This document shows positions 44,731 through 53,986 of a stretch of 64,000 bases of DNA, piece after piece. Within the stretch, counting starts at the first letter, position 1, and each line of letters opens with the position of its first letter. The notes below the pieces were generated by a model. It was not told the DNA's origin. It did not search any database and saw only the letters and a list, made by a program, of their open reading frames with translations. This DNA is from Oceanobacter antarcticus (lineage in GTDB: Bacteria > Pseudomonadota > Gammaproteobacteria > Pseudomonadales > Oceanobacteraceae). The translations under genes were made by a program, and so were the position numbers. Location of the stretch: NCBI RefSeq assembly GCF_044962685.1, contig NZ_JBBKTX010000016.1, forward strand, positions 1 through 64,000, read 5' to 3'.

Positions 44731-45693
44731 GTGACTGGAAATCGGCAGCAAAATAACCGGTGCGGCAATCGCTTATGTCGGATCATTCTGATGATGTTTG
44801 TGGTCTTGAGTGTATTACCGGTTGAGGCGGCGGATGAGGATCGTTTCAGTCGGCTGGTGGCCCCGGTGGGGGCGCGGGTGCTGACGGATCGAACCTCTTC
44901 GATTGATCATTTTCGTCTGGTGTTGTCGGCACAGAAACGTGCTGCGGCGACGACCTTTGCGGATCGTGAGTTGAGGATCTCCGGTTCTTTACGGCGATTG
45001 GCGTGGGAATCCAGTGAAAAACTGGATCTGGACGGTTTGCTGGAGCCGCTGCAAAATGAGTTGGCACAAGGGATGTCGGCGCGAGTGTTGTACCAGTGTC
45101 AGGATCTGGATTGTGGCAGCAGTCATTTCTGGGCCAATGAAATCTTTGAAAACGGTCGCTTGGTGGGCAGGGACAATCAACAGCGCTATATGGTGGTTTA
45201 TTTGCCGCCAACGGCTGCGGCGACGCCGTCCACTCTGCGAGCTCCGGCAACACTGCTGCTGGTCTACGCTACCCAGCGTGGCCCACGTCAGACGGTGGTG
45301 GGGCTGGATATGATTGAGACTTCAGACAACGTGCTGCCGGGAGTGGTTAACCGTGCGGATATCAGCAGTATGTTAAGTATCAGCAGCGGTTGGCTGCCGG
45401 GATTTCAGGTCACTGATGGCCAGTTCGATAGCGTTGCCAGTGCGCCATTGCTGAATGTATTGACGTCGTTGTCACAGGGCGTACAACAGCGTCTGTTTCT
45501 GGTGGTGCACTGTTATCAGTCGAATGATATGTCGGTGAATCAGACCTGTTCTGACCGCCTTGCGCAGCAGTTGCGGGTCGCCGGTTTTGATATGGGAGCG
45601 GGGTTGAATGTCAGTGGGCAGGCAGCACTGGCGCTGCCTCCCGATGGCCGCCTGGTGCCTGCCTTGCGTTTTGTATTTTGGCCACGGAGATAA
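44731..45693 (+). CDS. DUF4892 exported protein
   Basis: This 320-residue protein starts with GTG after GAGGTAG. It has a hydrophobic signal (IILMMFVVLSVLPVEAADE). The middle carries VLYQCQDLDCGSSHFWANEIF, a DUF4892 landmark. The family is periplasmic and uncharacterised. The patatin gene starts 3 bp after its stop, so the two are co-transcribed. Confidence 0.8.
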   Translation: MTGNRQQNNRCGNRLCRIILMMFVVLSVLPVEAADEDRFSRLVAPVGARVLTDRTSSIDHFRLVLSAQKRAAATTFADRELRISGSLRRLAWESSEKLDLDGLLEPLQNELAQGMSARVLYQCQDLDCGSSHFWANEIFENGRLVGRDNQQRYMVVYLPPTAAATPSTLRAPATLLLVYATQRGPRQTVVGLDMIETSDNVLPGVVNRADISSMLSISSGWLPGFQVTDGQFDSVASAPLLNVLTSLSQGVQQRLFLVVHCYQSNDMSVNQTCSDRLAQQLRVAGFDMGAGLNVSGQAALALPPDGRLVPALRFVFWPRR

Positions 45694-45696
45694 AAA

Positions 45697-46623
45697 ATGA
45701 CGAAAACAGTCGCGTTGGCGTTAGGGAGTGGTGGCGCACGGGGGTATGCCCATATTGGTGTACTGGATGTGCTTGAGGCTCGTGGTTATAACGTCGTGGG
45801 TATCTCGGGTTGTTCCATGGGGGCTGTGATCGGTGGTTTCTATTGCGCTGGCAAGTTACCGCTCTTTCGCGAGTGGGTTGGCAAGCTGGGGTATCTGGAT
45901 GTGCTCAAGCTGGTCGATGTGTCCTTGTTGTCGAGTGGAGTGATCCGTGGTGATCGTGTGTTCAGCATGATCAGCGAATTGTTGGAGGACTGCCTGATAG
46001 AGGATCTGGACATTCCCTTTACGGCAGTCGCAACCGATATGACGGCCAAAAAAGAAATCTGGTTTCAACGTGGGTCGCTGGATTTGGCGATTCGGGCTTC
46101 GGCGGCCATTCCCAGTATTTTGCACCCGGTGAAGATGAATGGCAGAACGCTGGTGGATGGTGGTGTGCTGAATCCATTACCGATTTCTCCCTGTATCTCC
46201 ATTCATGCCGATTATCTGTTTGCCGTCGACCTGAACTCGGATGCGGCCATGCCAGACGATTTTGTCTTTGCCCGCGAAGACACCGGCCAGCAAAAACGCG
46301 ACTGGTTCAACTCGGTGGTAGACAAGGCGACCAGCTGGCTGGATTCGAAACGTCGGGCCGATGCGTCCAGTCATGTCGATGAAAATATCGGCAAGCTGGA
46401 AATGATGAACCAGATGTTTGAAACCATGCAGCTGTCGCTCACCCGCTTCAAAACTGCGGCTTATCCGCCCGACCTGATGATTAATATGCCGATTGAATCC
46501 TGTGAAATGTATGAGTTCTACCGTGCTAAAGAGATGATCGAACTGGGACGCCATATTGCCGAAAAAGCGCTGGATGCCTTTGAGCAGGGTAGCTGCAGTC
46601 CTTACGGTCAGCGTATGGCTTGA
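45697..46623 (+). CDS. Patatin-like phospholipase (RssA-like)
   Basis: This 308-residue protein has the patatin oxyanion motif GSGGARGYAHIGVL, the nucleophile motif GCSMG within GISGCSMGAVIGG and the catalytic DGG in RTLVDGGVLNPLP. It would hydrolyse acyl lipids through a Ser-Asp dyad. No signal peptide is seen, so it is cytoplasmic. It resembles the RssA/YchK branch, often near regulatory genes. It follows the DUF4892 gene by 3 bp. Confidence 0.92.
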   Translation: MTKTVALALGSGGARGYAHIGVLDVLEARGYNVVGISGCSMGAVIGGFYCAGKLPLFREWVGKLGYLDVLKLVDVSLLSSGVIRGDRVFSMISELLEDCLIEDLDIPFTAVATDMTAKKEIWFQRGSLDLAIRASAAIPSILHPVKMNGRTLVDGGVLNPLPISPCISIHADYLFAVDLNSDAAMPDDFVFAREDTGQQKRDWFNSVVDKATSWLDSKRRADASSHVDENIGKLEMMNQMFETMQLSLTRFKTAAYPPDLMINMPIESCEMYEFYRAKEMIELGRHIAEKALDAFEQGSCSPYGQRMA

Positions 46624-46790
46624 GGATGTGGTCTGAGATCCGTTACGTCACGGCAAGCTGACTACTCAGCAAGCCTGTCTGATTCGAACGATTTTTGCTT
46701 TCGGATCGATTTGAGCCTTGTCCTGTTGTCGCTCGCGACATTTCTGCAGGCAGCCAGTAAACTAAGCTGATTTCCTAGGCGGGCAAGTAA

Positions 46791-47723
46791 ATGTATTTGC
46801 ATCAGAATGCCTCCGCGGCAATTGAAGAGCTGAGTACTATTCAGGATATGCTGAGATGGTCGGTCAGTCGTATGAACGAATTCGACATCTACTTCGGTCA
46901 TGGCACCGACAATGCTTGGGATGAAGCCCGGCTGCTGGTGATGCATGCGCTGATGTTGCCATGGGAGTTATCCCCTGAGTGGTACAGTGCCCGGCTGACA
47001 CAGCAAGAGCGTGAATCCGTCATTGCACTGGTCGTTGAACGCATAGACAGCCGCTTTCCGGCACCTTACCTGACCGGGCAAGCCTGGTTTTGTGGTTTGC
47101 CGTTTGTGGTGGATGAGCGGGTATTGATACCTCGTTCACCGATTGCAGAATTGATTCAGAATGAGTTTTTGCCTTGGTGGCAGGGTGAGGGTAAACCACA
47201 GCGTATTCTTGACCTGTGTACCGGTTCGGGCTGTATCGGTATTGCTTGCGCTGTACAGTTCCCGGATGCCGAAGTCGAGTTGCTGGATATCTCCTTTGAT
47301 GCGCTTACGCTGGCAGAGGAAAACATCCAGCGCCATGGGTTGGGGCACAGGGTTCAGGCATTACAATCTGACCTGTTTGCTGCAGCCCATGGCCAATACG
47401 ATCTGATTGTCTCCAATCCCCCCTACGTTGATGCGGAAGATATGGCTAGCCTGCCGGAAGAATTCCAGCATGAACCAGCGCTGGCGCTGGCAGCGGGAGA
47501 GGATGGCCTCGACCTGGTGCGGATTATGCTCCGCCAGGCCCGGCAGTATCTCAGTGATGATGGTTTGCTGGTGGTGGAGGTGGGCAATAGCTGGCCTGCT
47601 CTGGAGGCTGCTTTCCCGGACTTGCCGTTTGTCTGGCCAGACTTCGAACGTGGAGGCCACGGCGTGTTTGTACTGCAAGCCCGCGAGTTGGAGCTATTGT
47701 CTGAACTGCACTCTGATGACTGA
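46791..47723 (+). CDS. prmB: Ribosomal protein L3 glutamine methyltransferase PrmB
   Basis: This 310-residue protein has an N-terminal helical domain, a SAM-binding Rossmann domain (ILDLCTGSGCIGIACA) and the catalytic NPPY near residue 209 (VSNPPYVDAEDM). It methylates Gln in ribosomal protein L3. It is directly upstream of aroC, an order conserved in gammaproteobacteria. PrmC is the alternative, but the context favours PrmB. Confidence 0.93.
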   Translation: MYLHQNASAAIEELSTIQDMLRWSVSRMNEFDIYFGHGTDNAWDEARLLVMHALMLPWELSPEWYSARLTQQERESVIALVVERIDSRFPAPYLTGQAWFCGLPFVVDERVLIPRSPIAELIQNEFLPWWQGEGKPQRILDLCTGSGCIGIACAVQFPDAEVELLDISFDALTLAEENIQRHGLGHRVQALQSDLFAAAHGQYDLIVSNPPYVDAEDMASLPEEFQHEPALALAAGEDGLDLVRIMLRQARQYLSDDGLLVVEVGNSWPALEAAFPDLPFVWPDFERGGHGVFVLQARELELLSELHSDD

Positions 47724-47813
47724 TTATTTTTACTGATTTTTATACAGATTGAATTTAACGCCCCTGTTGCTGCCCCTTGTCCCGGTCAGCCGGGCCGCTA
47801 CCTCGGAATTACT

Positions 47814-48929
47814 ATGTCTGGAAATAGCATTGGAACACTTTTCACTGTGACCACCTTTGGTGAAAGTCACGGCTTGGCATTGGGTGCCATTATCGACGGT
47901 TGTCCTCCGGGCATCGAGCTGAATGAGGACGATCTGCAACGTGATCTGGATCGTCGCAAACCGGGTACGTCGCGTTATACCACCCAACGTCGTGAAGACG
48001 ATGCGGTGCGTATCCTGTCAGGTGTATTCGAAGGCAAAACCACCGGCACACCGATTGGACTGATGATCGAAAATACCGATCAGCGCTCCAGGGATTATTC
48101 CAATATTGCTACCACATTCCGTCCGGCCCATGCCGATTACAGCTATAACCAGAAGTATGGCTTTCGTGACTATCGTGGTGGTGGTCGTTCATCGGCTCGC
48201 GAAACCGCCATGCGGGTGGCTGCTGGCGCGATAGCCAAAAAAGTACTGGCTGCAAAAGGCATAGAGATTCGTGGCTACCTGTCCCAGCTGGGCCCGATTG
48301 CCATAGATAACAGCCAGTTTGACTGGCAACAGGTGGAGCAAAACCCGTTCTTTTGTCCAGATGCCAGCAAGGTCTCGGCGATGGAAGAGTACATGACGGC
48401 ATTACGCAAGGAAGGCAACTCGGTCGGTGCCAGAATATCCGTGGTTGCCAGTGGCATGATGCCGGGCCTGGGTGAGCCGGTGTTTGATCGCCTCGACGCC
48501 GATCTGGCTCATGCCTTGATGAGCATCAATGCGGTAAAAGGCGTGGAAATTGGTGATGGCTTTGACGTGGTGGCACAAAAAGGCACAGAACATCGTGACG
48601 AAATGACACCGGAAGGGTTTCTCAGTAATCATGCTGGCGGTATTCTCGGCGGGATTTCTACGGGTCAGGATCTGGTTGCCCATATCGCTCTGAAACCAAC
48701 GTCCAGCCTGGTCATTCCAGGACAATCGATTGATGTTGAGGGCCACTCGATCGAAGTAGTGACCAAAGGGCGTCACGACCCTTGCGTCGGGATTCGTGCC
48801 ACGCCCATTGCTGAAGCTATGATGGCCATTGTGGTCTGCGACCATTTGTTGCGTCACCGTGGCCAGAATGGCGACGTGTATTGCAGTACACCAATTATTT
48901 CTGGACTTGCTGGTCAAACAGGTCACTGA
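47814..48929 (+). CDS. aroC: Chorismate synthase
   Basis: This 371-residue AroC starts MSGNSIGTLFTVTTFGESHG. It has the signatures GRSSARETAMRVAAGAIAKK and RHDPCVGIRATPIAEAM. It converts EPSP to chorismate with reduced FMN, the last step of the shikimate pathway. It follows prmB by 90 bp; the MFS gene begins 11 bp later. Confidence 0.97.
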   Translation: MSGNSIGTLFTVTTFGESHGLALGAIIDGCPPGIELNEDDLQRDLDRRKPGTSRYTTQRREDDAVRILSGVFEGKTTGTPIGLMIENTDQRSRDYSNIATTFRPAHADYSYNQKYGFRDYRGGGRSSARETAMRVAAGAIAKKVLAAKGIEIRGYLSQLGPIAIDNSQFDWQQVEQNPFFCPDASKVSAMEEYMTALRKEGNSVGARISVVASGMMPGLGEPVFDRLDADLAHALMSINAVKGVEIGDGFDVVAQKGTEHRDEMTPEGFLSNHAGGILGGISTGQDLVAHIALKPTSSLVIPGQSIDVEGHSIEVVTKGRHDPCVGIRATPIAEAMMAIVVCDHLLRHRGQNGDVYCSTPIISGLAGQTGH

Positions 48930-48940
48930 CGGAGCTATCG

Positions 48941-50098
48941 GTGTCTGATATCCATCGCCAGGTTCGCCAACCCCTGGCGATTTTTTACGCGCTGTTTTTC
49001 TCGCTGGTTGGCTGTAATGCCCCTTACTGGGGGCCATATCTGCAATCCCTTGGCTTTGATTATGGCGCTATTGGTAGTGCCATTGCTGCTTTCTCCCTGA
49101 TCCGTATCGTTGCGCCCATGCTCTGGGCTCACTGGAGCCGTCATTTTCAAACGCCCTTGCACATGGCTCGTATTGCCGGGTTGCTGACTGCCGTTTGCTT
49201 CAGTGCGATCTGGTGGGTAGATGGTTTCTGGCCGGTGGTGGGCGTTATGTTGCTGTATGGCTTCTTCTGGTCAGCGATGTTGCCTCAATACGAAGTGCTG
49301 ACCATGCAAGCCATTGCCAGCAGCCTGGAAGACTACAGTCGTATCCGCCTCTGGGGGTCGGTCGGCTTCGTGATTACCGTCGCCTTGTTGGGTTGGCTGT
49401 TTGAATACATCAGTGTGCAATGGCTGCCTGTGATCATGCTGGTGCTGATGTTGGGTGTGGTGATCAATAGCTGGAGGCTGACACGGATCAGTACGGGTCA
49501 GGCTCCGACTGGCGACGGAGCCGGGAGCTCAATCTGGAAATTGGCTGGGCGCTGGCCAGTGATGGCCTTTTTACTGGTTAATCTGTTACTGCAGGTGAGC
49601 CATGGGCCGCTGTATACCTTCTTCAGTATTTACCTGGAAGAGAATGGCTACTCATCTGCCAGCGTGGGGTTACTTTGGGCACTGGGCGTGATAGCTGAAG
49701 TGATTTTGTTCTGGCGCATGCGGTGGTTGTTACGCTGGCTGAGTTTACGCCACTGGTTGTTGGCCAGCCTGGCGATGACGGCACTGCGCTGGCTCTTGAT
49801 CGCCGCCTTTCCACAGCAGGTATGGGTACTACTGTTGGCTCAGGTTTCTCATGCATTCACCTTCGCCATGTTGCATGCTGTCTGTATTCGTTATGTCCCG
49901 CTGCTGTTTGCTGGCAACCAGGGTCAGGGGCAGGCATTGTATTCCAGTGCCGGATTTGGCTTGGGTGGAGCATTAGGGGCCTGGCTGAGTGGCTATTTTT
50001 GGCATTTGGGTGGGGAGCAAGTGTTTATCGGAGCAGCGGCTGTTGCCATTTTGGCACTGGTCGTTGCCTGGCAAGGTATGAAAATAGAACTTGAATAA
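48941..50098 (+). CDS. MFS transporter (HcaT/nucleoside-proton symporter-like)
   Basis: This protein of 385 residues has about 12 membrane helices. The first, YALFFSLVGCNAPYWGPYLQ, is typical of the MFS_1-like/HcaT branch; SRIRLWGSVGFV in the middle is another mark. I chose GTG 48941, 6 nt after GGAG and just past the aroC stop; the frame is open to 48881 inside aroC. The substrate is unknown, perhaps an aromatic acid or nucleoside. Confidence 0.88.
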   Translation: MSDIHRQVRQPLAIFYALFFSLVGCNAPYWGPYLQSLGFDYGAIGSAIAAFSLIRIVAPMLWAHWSRHFQTPLHMARIAGLLTAVCFSAIWWVDGFWPVVGVMLLYGFFWSAMLPQYEVLTMQAIASSLEDYSRIRLWGSVGFVITVALLGWLFEYISVQWLPVIMLVLMLGVVINSWRLTRISTGQAPTGDGAGSSIWKLAGRWPVMAFLLVNLLLQVSHGPLYTFFSIYLEENGYSSASVGLLWALGVIAEVILFWRMRWLLRWLSLRHWLLASLAMTALRWLLIAAFPQQVWVLLLAQVSHAFTFAMLHAVCIRYVPLLFAGNQGQGQALYSSAGFGLGGALGAWLSGYFWHLGGEQVFIGAAAVAILALVVAWQGMKIELE

Positions 50099-50142
50099 GC
50101 AGTAAATTATTCAGATTGATAAGAAATAAAAGGAACAAAAAT

Positions 50143-50394
50143 ATGAAAATAAATGTCAGTTTTGATTTAACGCCAGAAGAATTTCGCCGGGTTATGGGGT
50201 TACCGGACGTTCAGCAATTCCAGCAGGAAGTTTTTAGCCAAATGATGGAAAAAATGAAGTCCGGAGAAGAGGGTTATGATGCCATGTCGCTATATAAACC
50301 CCTGTTCAGTGAAAGCATGAATGCCATGACCCAGTTTCAACAGCTGATGTTTGGCATGATGGCCGGAAAAAGCGAAGAAAATTCTAACGAGTGA
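50143..50394 (+). CDS. DUF6489-like small protein, PHA-cluster neighbour
   Basis: This 83-residue protein starts MKINVSFDLTPEEFRRVMGLPD. This resembles small DUF6489 proteins, with a helical Met/Gln-rich tail (NAMTQFQQLMFGMMAGK) that recalls phasin helices. ATG 50143 follows AAGGAA. It sits just before the phasin and PhaC genes, suggesting a role at PHA granules or in their control. That role is inferred. Confidence 0.65.
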   Translation: MKINVSFDLTPEEFRRVMGLPDVQQFQQEVFSQMMEKMKSGEEGYDAMSLYKPLFSESMNAMTQFQQLMFGMMAGKSEENSNE

Positions 50395-50426
50395 TAGTCA
50401 GGTATTATGCGGCTTCACAGTCGTTC

Positions 50427-50444
50427 TTCTAACATGTGTTAGAA
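50427..50444. promoter_or_regulatory. 18-bp perfect palindrome upstream of phasin
   Basis: TTCTAACATGTGTTAGAA is a perfect inverted repeat with a TG centre, followed at once by a third half-site, ATCTAAC. It lies 33 bp past the DUF6489-like gene and about 210 bp before the phasin ATG. It is a strong candidate operator for a dimeric regulator. Confidence 0.6.
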
Positions 50445-50652
50445 TCTAACGATTGTTATGGGGTAAAATGAGCCATTAAAAATCATGGTTAGCGCCAAAT
50501 TTCCGACGATTTAAATAAAATGTGAAATAAGCTGTGATTTGGGGCAACAAAGTCTGTCAATTCTGTTTTTTTGTCATTTAAGTGTAAAACGCCATAGGCT
50601 AGTATGGCTGTGGCAATACTTGCTAACCACGACCTTTTGAAGGAGCAAAACC

Positions 50653-51045
50653 ATGCAAGATACCGTCCTGAATGCATTCGCAGAACAAGCGAAAACTATG
50701 TATGCGCCTATGTCCAAGTTCAACAGCCTGTTTGTTGAAAACATGGAAAAAATGACTGACTTCCAACTGACCGCCATCAAAAGCTATGCCGAGATGGGTC
50801 TGGATCAGATGAAGAAAGCATCTGACGTGAAAGACGCAGAAGGTATGCGTGCTTACACTGCTGCACAGGCTGAAGCTGCCACCTCGCTGAACAAGAAAAT
50901 CATGGAAGATGCGAAAATTTTCTCTGACATGGCCATGGAGTTCAAATCCCAGGTAGAAGGCATCATGGAAGAGGCTCGCACTACCGCGGCGACTACTGCT
51001 ACTACTGCAAAGCCAGCGACCAAAGCAGCTACTAAAGCCGCTTAA
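50653..51045 (+). CDS. Phasin family protein
   Basis: This 130-residue protein is helical and amphipathic (FAEQAKTMYAPMSKFNSLFVENMEKMTDFQ) with a C-terminal Ala/Lys/Thr-rich tail (TTAKPATKAATKAA) like PhaF-type or granule-binding phasins. AGGAG precedes the ATG. Phasins coat PHA granules and control their size and number. A terminator follows the gene, and phaC is next on the same strand. Confidence 0.92.
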   Translation: MQDTVLNAFAEQAKTMYAPMSKFNSLFVENMEKMTDFQLTAIKSYAEMGLDQMKKASDVKDAEGMRAYTAAQAEAATSLNKKIMEDAKIFSDMAMEFKSQVEGIMEEARTTAATTATTAKPATKAATKAA

Positions 51046-51063
51046 TCCTGGTCGAAGTTTCTG

Positions 51064-51088
51064 AGGCCACCCTTGGGTGGCCTTTTTT
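51064..51088 (+). terminator. Intrinsic terminator of the phasin gene
   Basis: AGGCCACCC and GGGTGGCCT pair perfectly around TT and run into TTTTTT. It lies 18 bp past the stop and just before phaC. Much phasin mRNA should end here, leaving phaC to partial read-through or its own promoter. Confidence 0.88.
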
Positions 51089-51106
51089 CTTTCTTCTTTT
51101 CGGATT

Positions 51107-52924
51107 ATGGGTTTGACCAATATGACCAAGGAAAACTTTGAAGTCGCAGTCGGCGATTTTTACGAGATGTCAGGTCGTCTGGCAGAACAGTACGGACTCT
51201 TCTGGGAAAAGGCGGTTGTTCAGCCGACTTCGGGGGAAGACCCCGCCGCGTCTGTATTGTCCGATTTCTCCGCCGCACTGCAGGAAGTCGGTTCAGCGAT
51301 GCTGGACAACCCCAACAAACTGATTGCTGATCAGATGGATCTGATGAAGCAGCAGCAAGAATTGTATCAAAATACGGTATTGCGCTTTCTGGGGCAGACT
51401 CCGGATCCGATTATCAAACCGGATCCGTCGGATCGTCGTTTCAAAAACGAAGAATGGGAAGAGAATCCTGTTTTTGACTATATCAAGCAACTGTATCTGA
51501 TTCAGGGCAATTTCCTGATGAAGATGATCACGGATACCGATGGCTTGAGTGATCAAACTCGCCAGAAGGTAGAATATTTTGTTCGCCAGTATATCAATGC
51601 CCTTGCTCCCACCAATTTCCCTACCCTGAATCCTGCGGTGATTCGCAAAACCCTTGAAACTGGTGGCTCCAACCTGGCAACCGGTATGGATCATCTGATG
51701 GAAGATATGGAAGGCAGCGTCAAGGGATCGCTGAACATCGCGATGACCGATACCAGCGCGTTTCAGGTTGGTCGTAATATTGCCGTTACACCAGGCAAGG
51801 TCGTGTTCCAGAATGACGTCATGCAGCTGATTCAGTACACCCCGTCAACTGACAAGGTATTCAAACGTCCGCTGCTGGTGATTCCACCCTTTATCAATAA
51901 ATATTATATCCTCGATCTGCGCGAAGATAATTCCTTCCTGAAATGGCTGGTGGACCAGGGCCATACCGTATTTTGCATCTCCTGGGTCAATGCTGGCCCG
52001 GAACTGCGCGACAAGGGCTTTGACGATTTTATGCTGGAAGGCCCGATTGCGGCCGTTGATGCCATTCAGAAAGCCACTGGAGAAAAAGAAGTTAATGCTA
52101 TTGGTTACTGTGTCGGTGGTACCTTGCTGGCAGCGACCATGGCTTACCTCAAGAAGAAACGGAAGGCACCGATCAAGTCAATCACCTTTCTGAATACCTT
52201 GCTGGACTTCTCCGAGCCGGGTGAAATTGGCGTATTTATTAATGAAACGGCCATCTCGGCGCTGGAACGCCAAATGGATCTGGTGGGCTATTACGACGGC
52301 CGCCAAATGGCGTTCAGTTTTAGCACCTTGCGCGAAAACGATCTGTTCTGGTCATTCTTCGTGAATAACTACTTGATGGGGGAGCGCCCGGCAGCGTTCG
52401 ATTTACTCTACTGGAATACCGACAGTACCAACCTGCCTGCGGCCATGCACAGTTTTTACCTGCGTAATATGTACCTCTACAACAAGCTGATCGAACCGAA
52501 TGGTATTACGCTGGCTGGGGTGCCAATTGACCTTAGTAAGATCAGTGCACCCAGCTACTTTATCTCCTGTGCTCAGGATCATATTGCCTTGTGGAAGGGT
52601 ACCTACAAGGGTGCCACGGTACTGGGCGGTCAGAACCGTTTTGTATTGGGTGGATCCGGCCATATTGCCGGTATCGTTAACCCGCCACAAAAGAAAAAAT
52701 ACGGTTACTGGACCAACGACGCTTTGCCGGGTGACGCTGACGAGTGGTATCAAGGTGCTAGTCACAACGAGGGCTCCTGGTGGGTTGACTGGCAAGAATG
52801 GATACTCAAGCAGGGCGGCATGGAAGAGGTGGATGCCCGTCAGCCCGGCAGCGATGCCTTGCCAGCTATTGAAGATGCACCAGGCTCCTATGTGCAACGC
52901 CGCATTGCAAAAGTAGCCAAGTAA
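51107..52924 (+). CDS. phaC: Class I poly(R)-hydroxyalkanoate synthase
   Basis: This protein of about 605 residues has an N-terminal PhaC domain and an alpha/beta-hydrolase core. The lipase-like box GYCVGGT has the catalytic Cys near 335, and the catalytic His is near 518 in GGSGHIAG. It polymerises hydroxyacyl-CoA to PHA on granules. Length and the missing PhaE partner fit class I. The start could be 51107 or 51122 (MTKENFE); neither has a strong ribosome site. No phaA or phaB is nearby. Confidence 0.95.
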   Translation: MGLTNMTKENFEVAVGDFYEMSGRLAEQYGLFWEKAVVQPTSGEDPAASVLSDFSAALQEVGSAMLDNPNKLIADQMDLMKQQQELYQNTVLRFLGQTPDPIIKPDPSDRRFKNEEWEENPVFDYIKQLYLIQGNFLMKMITDTDGLSDQTRQKVEYFVRQYINALAPTNFPTLNPAVIRKTLETGGSNLATGMDHLMEDMEGSVKGSLNIAMTDTSAFQVGRNIAVTPGKVVFQNDVMQLIQYTPSTDKVFKRPLLVIPPFINKYYILDLREDNSFLKWLVDQGHTVFCISWVNAGPELRDKGFDDFMLEGPIAAVDAIQKATGEKEVNAIGYCVGGTLLAATMAYLKKKRKAPIKSITFLNTLLDFSEPGEIGVFINETAISALERQMDLVGYYDGRQMAFSFSTLRENDLFWSFFVNNYLMGERPAAFDLLYWNTDSTNLPAAMHSFYLRNMYLYNKLIEPNGITLAGVPIDLSKISAPSYFISCAQDHIALWKGTYKGATVLGGQNRFVLGGSGHIAGIVNPPQKKKYGYWTNDALPGDADEWYQGASHNEGSWWVDWQEWILKQGGMEEVDARQPGSDALPAIEDAPGSYVQRRIAKVAK

Positions 52925-52933
52925 AACAAGGCG

Positions 52934-52972
52934 TTGAATAAATGCCTTGAATAAATGCCTTGAATAGATGTT
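52934..52972 (+). repeat. 13-bp tandem repeat after phaC
   Basis: TTGAATAAATGCC occurs twice in tandem (52934, 52947), followed by a diverged third unit (TTGAATAGATGTT). It lies in the phaC 3-prime region just before the terminator. Confidence 0.85.
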
Positions 52973-52982
52973 GAACGATAAT

Positions 52983-53023
52983 AAAAACGCCGTGCTGTTT
53001 ATAAAACAACACGGCGTTTTTTT
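52983..53023 (+). terminator. Strong terminator of phaC
   Basis: AAAAACGCCGTG and CACGGCGTTTTT form a 12-bp stem extended by TGTTT/AAACA, with a T run. A flanking A run makes it likely bidirectional. Confidence 0.9.
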
Positions 53024-53130
53024 GTTTTCGGTCTCGTACCGCAAAGACTTGTTTCTGTTCTCTCCGGTCATAGCCCATGGCGCTTGATTGTGGAAGTATG
53101 GCTGACATATTTCTGCCGGATCCGTGTGCC

Positions 53131-53970
53131 ATGACTGCTACTCCCCAACCGACCCATTCTCCCTCCACACAGCGTGTGAGCTGGGAAGTGAATCAGCATA
53201 TTGCTGTGGTTTATCTTAATCGTCCCGACAAGTTGAATGGTCTGGATCGGCCGATGTTTCAGCAACTGATCCAATGCGCCCAGGATATTCGTCGGGATCG
53301 TTCGATCCGGGTGGTGGTATTGGCGGCCCGAGGGGATTCGTTTTGTGCCGGGCTGGATTTTTCTGCCGTCAGCAAAGATCCCTGGATGATCCCGCGTTTG
53401 TTATTGAAGTGGCCCTGGAGCAAAACCAATCTGGCCCAGCAAATTGCCATGTGCTGGCGTGACTTGCCGGTGCCTGTTATTGCGGTTGTGCATGGCAACT
53501 GTTTTGGCGGTGGTTTGCAGCTTGCGCTGGCGGCGGATTTTCGTTTTGCCGCTGTGCAAACGCGCTTTTCCATTATGGAAATGAAATGGGGCCTGATACC
53601 GGACATGAGTATTCTGACCAGCCTGACCAATCTGACCCGGCAGGATATTGCCAAAGAGCTGACCATGACAGGGCGAGTGTTCAGTGCCGGTGAAGCCCAT
53701 AACTATGGTCTGGTGACACAGGTAAGTCCGGCACCGTTGCAAGAGGCAATGGTATTGGCAGAACGCTTGGCGCAACAGTCACCAGATGCTGTGGCTGCGA
53801 CCAAACGGTTGTTTAATCAGGGCTGGAAACGGGGCGAGTGGTCGGCACTACGTCTTGAGCGTTGGTTGCAGTACCGGTTGCTGGGGCGTAGAAACCAGCA
53901 AATTGCGATGAAAAACGGTCTGGATAAATCCGCCAAGGAGCCACGGCCCTTTGGGCCGCGCTGCCGTTAA
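53131..53970 (+). CDS. Crotonase (enoyl-CoA hydratase/isomerase) family protein
   Basis: This protein of about 279 residues has the crotonase fold. It contains IAVVYLNRPDKLNGLDRPMF, the oxyanion segments GDSFCAGLDFS and HGNCFGGGLQLALAADFR, and MEMKWGLIPDM where catalytic acids lie. The Asp in GLIPDM recalls dienoyl-CoA isomerase-type members. It acts on acyl-CoA; the exact reaction is unknown. It follows the PHA genes and may feed hydroxyacyl-CoA into them. Start is uncertain: in-frame ATGs also lie at 53077 and 53098. Confidence 0.88.
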   Translation: MTATPQPTHSPSTQRVSWEVNQHIAVVYLNRPDKLNGLDRPMFQQLIQCAQDIRRDRSIRVVVLAARGDSFCAGLDFSAVSKDPWMIPRLLLKWPWSKTNLAQQIAMCWRDLPVPVIAVVHGNCFGGGLQLALAADFRFAAVQTRFSIMEMKWGLIPDMSILTSLTNLTRQDIAKELTMTGRVFSAGEAHNYGLVTQVSPAPLQEAMVLAERLAQQSPDAVAATKRLFNQGWKRGEWSALRLERWLQYRLLGRRNQQIAMKNGLDKSAKEPRPFGPRCR

Positions 53971-53986
53971 GCGTTAATAACGTGGT

